Assembly: GCA_020543525.1 (NCBI GenBank)
Contig: JAHYIO010000039.1
Coordinates: 1,054,001 to 1,118,000 of the forward strand
Length of the DNA: 64,000 nt
Reading direction: 5' to 3'
Source of the DNA: Coriolopsis trogii
Taxonomy: Eukaryota; Basidiomycota; Agaricomycetes; Polyporales; Polyporaceae
Position numbers and translations under genes: made by a program. This document shows, piece after piece, positions 58,876-64,000 of the stretch (position 1 is the first letter of the stretch; each line of letters begins with the position of its first letter). A model generated the notes under the pieces. That model searched no databases and had not been told where the DNA came from. It was given only the letters and a program-made list of their open reading frames with translations.

Positions 58876-59042
58876 CCTGTAAGTCACACAAAGAGAGATC
58901 TTCAGTCAGTGAGCGAACGACTATATTGCATAGTCCAGTACCTGTAAGTCACACAAAGAGAGACTACAAGTACTAGTAAGTAAAGTGTAGTAGAGCATAA
59001 GTAATGAGTGGGACTTACTCTTCAGTCAGTGAGCGAACGACT
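58876..59042. repeat. Duplicated LTR-end segments
   Basis: A 23-bp unit (starting CCTGTAAGTCACAC) is identical at 58876-58898 and 58941-58963. A 24-bp unit (TCTTCAGTCAGTGAGCGAAC + GACT) is identical at 58899-58922 and 59019-59042. Units abut on the left but are 55 bp apart on the right, as if the left pair were a shortened copy of the LTR end. Confidence 0.8.
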
Positions 59043-59409
59043 GAAGAGCAAAGGGGCAAACAGACTGCCTTATATACTGGAGAGAGGAGTGCATGAGTAA
59101 GCGAATGAAGCAGTCACATGTTAACCATAGAGCGATGAGTAAGAGTCCGTACTCGGCGTATGAGTAAGAGCCGAGAGTATTCTGAGTAAGACATAAGGTC
59201 TAGAATGTTCCGGTGCATTGTAGAACGCACAGGAAGACAAGGGAACCATATGGTCATGGGAATGTACAGTAGTTTCGTAGAGAAAACCGTATATGGTAAG
59301 TAGAAACACAGCCTATAGTAAGCGCTATCTAAACATAAGTAAACATGACCATACAAAGGTTGTGTGCACAACTCCGGACCGGTAGAGCCGTAAATCCGGA
59401 ATGTCAACA
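58943..59409 (-). repeat. 3' LTR of copia element
   Basis: On minus, it begins TGTTGACATTCC right after a purine-rich tract (GAGTGGGAG) downstream of the pol stop, and ends CTTACA, giving the TG...CA form. A TATATAAG box lies at about 59067-59074. Length is 467 bp if it ends at 58943; a second identical end at 58878 would give 532 bp. The partner LTR is outside the window, so the borders rest on this one copy. Confidence 0.65.
59067..59074 (-). promoter_or_regulatory. TATA box inside the copia LTR
   Basis: TATATAAG on minus within the LTR, consistent with the U3 promoter of a Ty1/copia element. Confidence 0.5.
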
Positions 59410-59420
59410 CTCCCACTCGT

Positions 59421-62400
59421 TCAAGATGCAACGGACACAAGACCTATCTCCTCAACGAATTTGGCCTGATTGGAGTAAGGCACGTTCTTCGTGAGGGGGT
59501 CGGCCAATTGGTCCTCAGAAGCGACATAGTAGATCTCGACAGATCCCATCTCGACCTGTTCACGAATGAAGTGATAACGGATCTCTATGTGCTTGGTACG
59601 ACGGTCAATGACTGGATTGACAGACAAGAAGATCGAGCCTTGGTTGTCGAGACACAAAGGCGTCGGATCAGTCACGTCATCTCCGAGTTCATCGCCGAAG
59701 GTCCTCAGCCATGCCAACTGACGACAAGTGTCGGAGGCCGCTTTATATTCCGCCTCGGTCGAGGAGAGCGAAATGGTAGGCTGACGCCTCGATGCCCACG
59801 ATACAGCACCACCTGCCATCAAGAAGACAAAGCCAGAGGTTGAGTGCCGATCATCACGGTCTTCCGCCCAGTCCGAATCTGAGTACGAAATCAGACCGTC
59901 ATTAGACGCTCCCTTGTAGCGCAGCCGGTACGCCTTTGTTCCCTGAAGGTAACGCAGGACATACTTGGCATAGTTCATGTGCGCTTCAGAGGGATTGGCA
60001 TTGTACTTGGATAACCGTGTGACAGCAAAAGCAATATCAGGGCGCGTCCCGAGCATGGCGTACAAAAGACTGCCAATAAGACTCTGGTAGCGTTGCCTGA
60101 ATGAATCGGAAGCGGGCTGATCGGTTTTCACCAAAACAGCACCAGCAGGGAGAGGAGTACGCGACGGTTTACAGTCAGCCATCTGGAAACGCTCAAGGAC
60201 AGACTGGATATACTCTTCCTGGTCGATGTCGAGTGTTCGAGTGGAACGATCTCGAGTGATGCGAAGACCAAGGAAGCGCTTGACTGGTCCCAAGTCCGTC
60301 ATCTTGTACTGCTTAGAGAGAGAGCGCTTAACGTGCTTGATGTGACTAGACTGATCGCCAATGAGAAGTAGATCGTCGACATAGAGTACGACAATTGTTA
60401 CGTGTTCCCCCCCTTGTCGCCGATATACGTAGATCCCGGCATCAGAATAGGTCCGTTGGAATCCCAAGTCAAGAAGCGACTGATGAATCTTCGCATTCCA
60501 TTGACGCGACGCCTGTTTAAGACCATAGATAGCCTTTTTGAGCAGACAGACGTGATCTTCCTTCCCAGGAACGACCCAGCCTTCGGGCTGTTCCATGTAG
60601 ATTTCCTCTTCGAGATCGCCATTCAGAAACGCGGTCTTGACATCCATAGATTCGATGTCCCAGTCCTCAAGCGCAGCATGCGCAAGAAGATACCGGATAG
60701 ACTCGAACCGCGCAACCGGAGAGAACGTCTCGTGATAGTCCTCACCCCATACTTGAGTAAAACCGCGAGCAACAAGACGAGCTTTATACCGCCCATCATG
60801 TTTAATGTCATAAACCCAGCGGTTTGAGACGACGTGTCGACCTTTAGGACGAGGAACAAGTAACCAGGTTCTGTTCTCGATGAGCGAGTCATACTCCGAC
60901 TTCTCAGCTTCGCGCCACTTAGGAGCATCAGGCGATCGCATGGCCTCCTTGTGGGATTGAGGAATACCAGCTTTCGACTGAGCAGCAGCGAGAAAAGCGA
61001 GGAAAGTCTCTGCCTCCCACTGATCTCCATCCGGATCTGTCCGAGCGTCAACATGAACCGGGTTCTCGTCACCATAGATGTTGTCCTGAGTCCTACTCGG
61101 GTGGGGAATGCCTGCTTTGTCACGACGAGGACGGTCACGAGCAATGCTAGGCTGATTATCTCCCACTGGTCTGTTACGACCACGACGGTGAGGAGGATGA
61201 GGAGCAGGAACAGGCGGTGGTATTGGAGGACGATCAGGGGCATTAGCCGGAGCAGGTGCTTCAGGCGCATCATCGTCTACAGAGTGATCAAGCGGTGGTG
61301 GGACATCAAGCGGAATGGGAAGGGGAATGTCCAGGATGTCGTTGGGATCGACCGAGTCAGAGTCGTCGTTCGAGGACTCATCTGACTGGTCATTCACAAA
61401 CGGATTATCACTGGGGGCGACAGGTTGATTGCCAGGAAGTTTTCGTGCAGGGAAAGACTCTTCATCAAATGTCACATCGCGGGACACGACGATAGAGCGG
61501 GTGGCCGGATTCCAAAAACGATACCCCTTGGAACCCTGCTCATACCCCACAAAGATCATCTCGACTGCCTTCTTGTCGAGCTTCCCTTCGCGCTTCGCCT
61601 TCTGCACATGCACAAAGGCTTTGCACCCAAACACGCGGAAGTAGGAAACGTCTGGTATGGTGCCGTCCCACAACGTGATAGGGCATTGCCATTTGTGTCG
61701 TCGCATAGGTTGACGATTGTAGATATGAACGGCTGCATCGATGGCAAGTTGCCAGAAACCGTGACTAAGTCCAGCCTGATGTAACATACACAAAGCCTTC
61801 TCGGTGATGGTACGGTTCCAGCGTTCAGCACGTCCATTCTGTTGAGGTGAACCCGCAACTGTCTTCTGGTGCTCGATGCCATGCGAACGAAGAAGCTCAC
61901 TGAACTCGCTAGACGTGTATTCCCCCCCTCGATCAGAGCGGACTTTCTTGATCTTTTTACCGGTCTGAGTCTCAGCCCATGCCTTATAGTCGAGGAATGC
62001 TTTAACAGCGTCCGACTTGTGCTTAAGGTAGTAGGCGCGAGCAAGACCAGAGTAATCGTCAATGAAACCGGCAAAATACTTCCATCCTCCGATAGCCTGA
62101 GTACGCATCGGTCCATCGAGATCTGTATGGATGAGCTCGAGAACTTCAGTCGCACGCTTCTCAGAAGGTGGAAAGGGGGCGCGAGTGGATTTGCCAAAGG
62201 CACATCCGTCACATGGCTCTTCATCCGCAGGATCAACGGCATCAACTCCCTTGGTGTTCTTAGGAAGATGACGTACCACGTCCTTGCCCGCATGACCAAA
62301 GCGACGATGCCAGGTCTTGAAGCGACGGACATTGAGGTGGACACGCTGACCATTACGGAGTTCGAGGAGCGTCCAGTACGTGTTGCTATTCGGGTTGTAC

Positions 62401-63725
62401 CTCGCCTCAAGGATCTTTCGACCCATGATACGAATCATCGAACCATGTTTGACAGCACCATCAGGTAGCTTGTCAAAGATACACATGCGACCTTCGCCTT
62501 GGAACAAGGAATAACCATTGCGCTCGATGGAGCCCGTCGAGAAAAGACGACCTTCCACATGCGGGATGTAGTAGACGTTGTTGAAGGTGACTGGGACGCT
62601 CTGATTATCGATGTACGCGATCCCTTCAACCGTTCCCGATCCAAGCGCATGGATAACACTACTTTCACCTGACGCAGCCGTTCCAAAGGGAACAGTGGTC
62701 TCGAAAGGCTGGTAGGTAGAAAAGTCAGACATGTCGCCGGTGATATGTTGAGAGGCTCCTGAGTCCATAAGCCACATGGTCCACTTCGAGCTGTCCGAGG
62801 CCATAGCCTCATCATAGAAAGAAGCAGCGATGTTCGAGGGACCCGAAAGTACGTTTACAGCAGATACAGACTCAGAGACGACATGTGCATGGCTATGAGA
62901 AGTAGTGTCCTTGTTCTTCCCCTTGTCCTTGTCCTTATCCCTCTCCTTCTCCTTCTTCTTGCCCTTGGGACGCTTGTCTGGGTGCTTCTTGTAGCAGTTG
63001 GACTCGTGGTGAGAACTACCGCCACAGAAGGAGCAAGGACCCTTAGGCTTCGGCTTGGTCTGGGAGACCTTGTTGGCGGACTGTCCGTTCTTGCGCAATG
63101 ACTCCTCGGCCAAGGTCTTCGACTGGATGTCGTCGAGGGTGATCTTGTCGATGTCCGTAATAGCCATTAGCGCAGAAACCATGGACTGGTAGGACTCGGG
63201 GACCTTCGACAGCAACAGGAGAGCCTGCATGGTCTCGCTGAGCTTGACGCCGTTGCTATCGATGTCGCGAAGGCGGTTGATGATCTTCATCATCTGGTCC
63301 TGGAGAGGCTTCGAATCGTTCATGCGAGGCTCTGCAACGAGCGACTCGAACATGCCCCAGACGTGAGCACTGTTGGGCGTGCCAAACTTCGTCTTGATGG
63401 CGGCCCAGGTCTCAGCGGCTGTCATGGTACGAGGAGCAGCACCACCTTGACCCAGAACCTTCGCATCGAGGACGTAGTGGAAGTTCGGTGAGACCCGCAT
63501 ATACATCATGCCGCGAGCCTGCCCATTGAGCTTCTGCCATGCCTCTATGGCGACTAACTCCACCGCAGTGGCAGTAGTACCGGCAGGAGAGGGCTCAGTC
63601 TTGGTGCCTTTGACAATCTCCCAACAGCCCATGAAGATGAAGTACCCCTTGAGCTTTGCAGCCCAGTCATTGTACTGGTTCGCCGAAGAAAGGATAGGGA
63701 TCGAGTCGATCTTGACGTCTCCCAT
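59421..63725 (-). CDS. Ty1/copia gag-pol polyprotein
   Basis: Single uninterrupted frame of 1,434 residues starting MGDVKIDSIPILSSANQYND. Domains in order: Gag; a CCHC zinc knuckle CSFCGGSSHHESNC near residue 233; a basic KGKKKEKERDKDKDKGK stretch; protease WLMDSGASQHITG near 325; integrase zinc region HRRFGHAG...CDGCAFGKS; integrase core with Asp in HTDLDGPM, Asp in RSDRGGEYTS and Glu in NGRAERWNRT; a Pro-rich linker; reverse transcriptase KARLVARGFTQVWGEDYHET with YVDDLLLIGDQ; RNase H SYSDSDWAEDRDDRHSTSG with SSTEAEYKA and DNQGSIFL. Integrase before RT marks copia. No stops or frameshifts, so it is young and may still be able to move. TGA is at 59421-59423. The frame also stays open upstream of this ATG. 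Confidence 0.96.
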   Translation of the reverse strand: MGDVKIDSIPILSSANQYNDWAAKLKGYFIFMGCWEIVKGTKTEPSPAGTTATAVELVAIEAWQKLNGQARGMMYMRVSPNFHYVLDAKVLGQGGAAPRTMTAAETWAAIKTKFGTPNSAHVWGMFESLVAEPRMNDSKPLQDQMMKIINRLRDIDSNGVKLSETMQALLLLSKVPESYQSMVSALMAITDIDKITLDDIQSKTLAEESLRKNGQSANKVSQTKPKPKGPCSFCGGSSHHESNCYKKHPDKRPKGKKKEKERDKDKDKGKNKDTTSHSHAHVVSESVSAVNVLSGPSNIAASFYDEAMASDSSKWTMWLMDSGASQHITGDMSDFSTYQPFETTVPFGTAASGESSVIHALGSGTVEGIAYIDNQSVPVTFNNVYYIPHVEGRLFSTGSIERNGYSLFQGEGRMCIFDKLPDGAVKHGSMIRIMGRKILEARYNPNSNTYWTLLELRNGQRVHLNVRRFKTWHRRFGHAGKDVVRHLPKNTKGVDAVDPADEEPCDGCAFGKSTRAPFPPSEKRATEVLELIHTDLDGPMRTQAIGGWKYFAGFIDDYSGLARAYYLKHKSDAVKAFLDYKAWAETQTGKKIKKVRSDRGGEYTSSEFSELLRSHGIEHQKTVAGSPQQNGRAERWNRTITEKALCMLHQAGLSHGFWQLAIDAAVHIYNRQPMRRHKWQCPITLWDGTIPDVSYFRVFGCKAFVHVQKAKREGKLDKKAVEMIFVGYEQGSKGYRFWNPATRSIVVSRDVTFDEESFPARKLPGNQPVAPSDNPFVNDQSDESSNDDSDSVDPNDILDIPLPIPLDVPPPLDHSVDDDAPEAPAPANAPDRPPIPPPVPAPHPPHRRGRNRPVGDNQPSIARDRPRRDKAGIPHPSRTQDNIYGDENPVHVDARTDPDGDQWEAETFLAFLAAAQSKAGIPQSHKEAMRSPDAPKWREAEKSEYDSLIENRTWLLVPRPKGRHVVSNRWVYDIKHDGRYKARLVARGFTQVWGEDYHETFSPVARFESIRYLLAHAALEDWDIESMDVKTAFLNGDLEEEIYMEQPEGWVVPGKEDHVCLLKKAIYGLKQASRQWNAKIHQSLLDLGFQRTYSDAGIYVYRRQGGEHVTIVVLYVDDLLLIGDQSSHIKHVKRSLSKQYKMTDLGPVKRFLGLRITRDRSTRTLDIDQEEYIQSVLERFQMADCKPSRTPLPAGAVLVKTDQPASDSFRQRYQSLIGSLLYAMLGTRPDIAFAVTRLSKYNANPSEAHMNYAKYVLRYLQGTKAYRLRYKGASNDGLISYSDSDWAEDRDDRHSTSGFVFLMAGGAVSWASRRQPTISLSSTEAEYKAASDTCRQLAWLRTFGDELGDDVTDPTPLCLDNQGSIFLSVNPVIDRRTKHIEIRYHFIREQVEMGSVEIYYVASEDQLADPLTKNVPYSNQAKFVEEIGLVSVAS

Positions 63726-64000
63726 GATTGAAAGCAGGTACTGAGAAGAGTGGAGATAATCCTCGTCGTCGAAGTCTAGAGTGAAGGATATAGGCGCAAC
63801 AGATGGAAGCGCAGTGACGAGAGGAGGAGGAAGAGTTTCGATTGAAGAGAGATGTGGAGATGCGACGAGAGGGGTGTCGTATGGGGTGTTAGAGGCGAGA
63901 GGAAGCGCTACGACAAGTGGTGTGTCGTAGGGTGTATCGGATGCGACTGGAAGAGCTGTGTTGACTCCAGCAAGAAACTCCTCGTCTGCTTGGTAGGGAG
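63726..64000 (-). other. In-frame open extension upstream of copia gag ATG
   Basis: All 91 codons between the window edge and the gag ATG are open in the same frame, with no Met. The translation is low in complexity and repeats the motif TPYDTPLV twice (SDTPYDTPLVVALPLAS and SNTPYDTPLVASPH), then runs through SFTLDFDDEDYLHSSQYLLS into MGDVKI. No primer binding site is seen here, so the leader and 5' LTR lie further right. It could be a longer Gag starting outside the window, or leader DNA that happens to be open. Confidence 0.5.

Noticed and set aside
59508..63101. Several plus-strand frames of 70-200 codons across the copia element
   Set aside because: They are antisense shadows of the long gag-pol frame.
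1..64000. CRISPR arrays, bacterial operons, ribosomal RNA
   Set aside because: No regularly spaced direct repeats and no rRNA-like sequence; gene structure is clearly eukaryotic.

Overview
This is nuclear DNA of a mushroom-forming basidiomycete, most likely an Agaricomycete such as a wood-decay polypore. The evidence is GC-rich coding sequence cut by many 45-70 bp GT-AG introns, together with families typical of that group: DUF6533 membrane protein, FunK1 kinase, DUF4246 protein, HET-domain protein, a tandem P450 cluster, and a multicopy RNase H-like transposase with C-terminal zinc motifs. Nothing looks bacterial or organellar.

Layout. 0-5 kb: the 3' end of the complex I 75/78-kDa subunit, then a myo-inositol-type sugar transporter. 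5-7.3 kb: a HET-domain gene on the minus strand. 8.3-16.1 kb: one very long, intron-rich minus-strand gene for a secreted CBM18-GH18 chitinase with a large C-terminal extension. 16.1-18.4 kb: no confident gene. 18.4-28.4 kb: a GPI-type CFEM protein, ribosomal protein eL31, a divergent pair (CAP59/CMT1-type GT69 mannosyltransferase and a membrane-anchored SGNH-hydrolase-like protein), and a CCC1-type iron/manganese transporter between two tRNA-Ala genes. 28.9-32.5 kb: a histidine-phosphatase-fold protein and the splicing factor ISY1, both minus. 33.2-43.4 kb: four tandem same-strand paralogous P450 genes, the third carrying an in-frame stop. 44.2-46.2 kb: a DUF4246 gene with an early in-frame stop. 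46.7-53.3 kb: a monoglyceride lipase, a DUF6533 membrane protein with a 10-nt micro-exon, and a FunK1 kinase. 54.9-58.7 kb: a transposase-like gene with an in-frame stop. 58.9-64.0 kb: a Ty1/copia retrotransposon with an uninterrupted gag-pol and one LTR visible; its other LTR is beyond the right edge.

Themes. The 8-26 kb stretch is rich in cell-surface functions (chitinase, CFEM, mannosyltransferase, SGNH). The 33-43 kb stretch is a P450 array formed by tandem duplication, with one decaying member and a possible exon scrap. The right end is transposon-rich. Three unrelated genes (P450-3, DUF4246, transposase) each carry a single in-frame stop in otherwise intact reading frames, and each can be explained by one C-to-T change. 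I did not find a clear new defence or biosynthetic system. The most unusual items are these nonsense codons, the in-frame repeat-bearing extension upstream of the copia gag, the intronic hairpin in the iron-transporter gene, and the phosphatase-like protein without its catalytic His-Asp.
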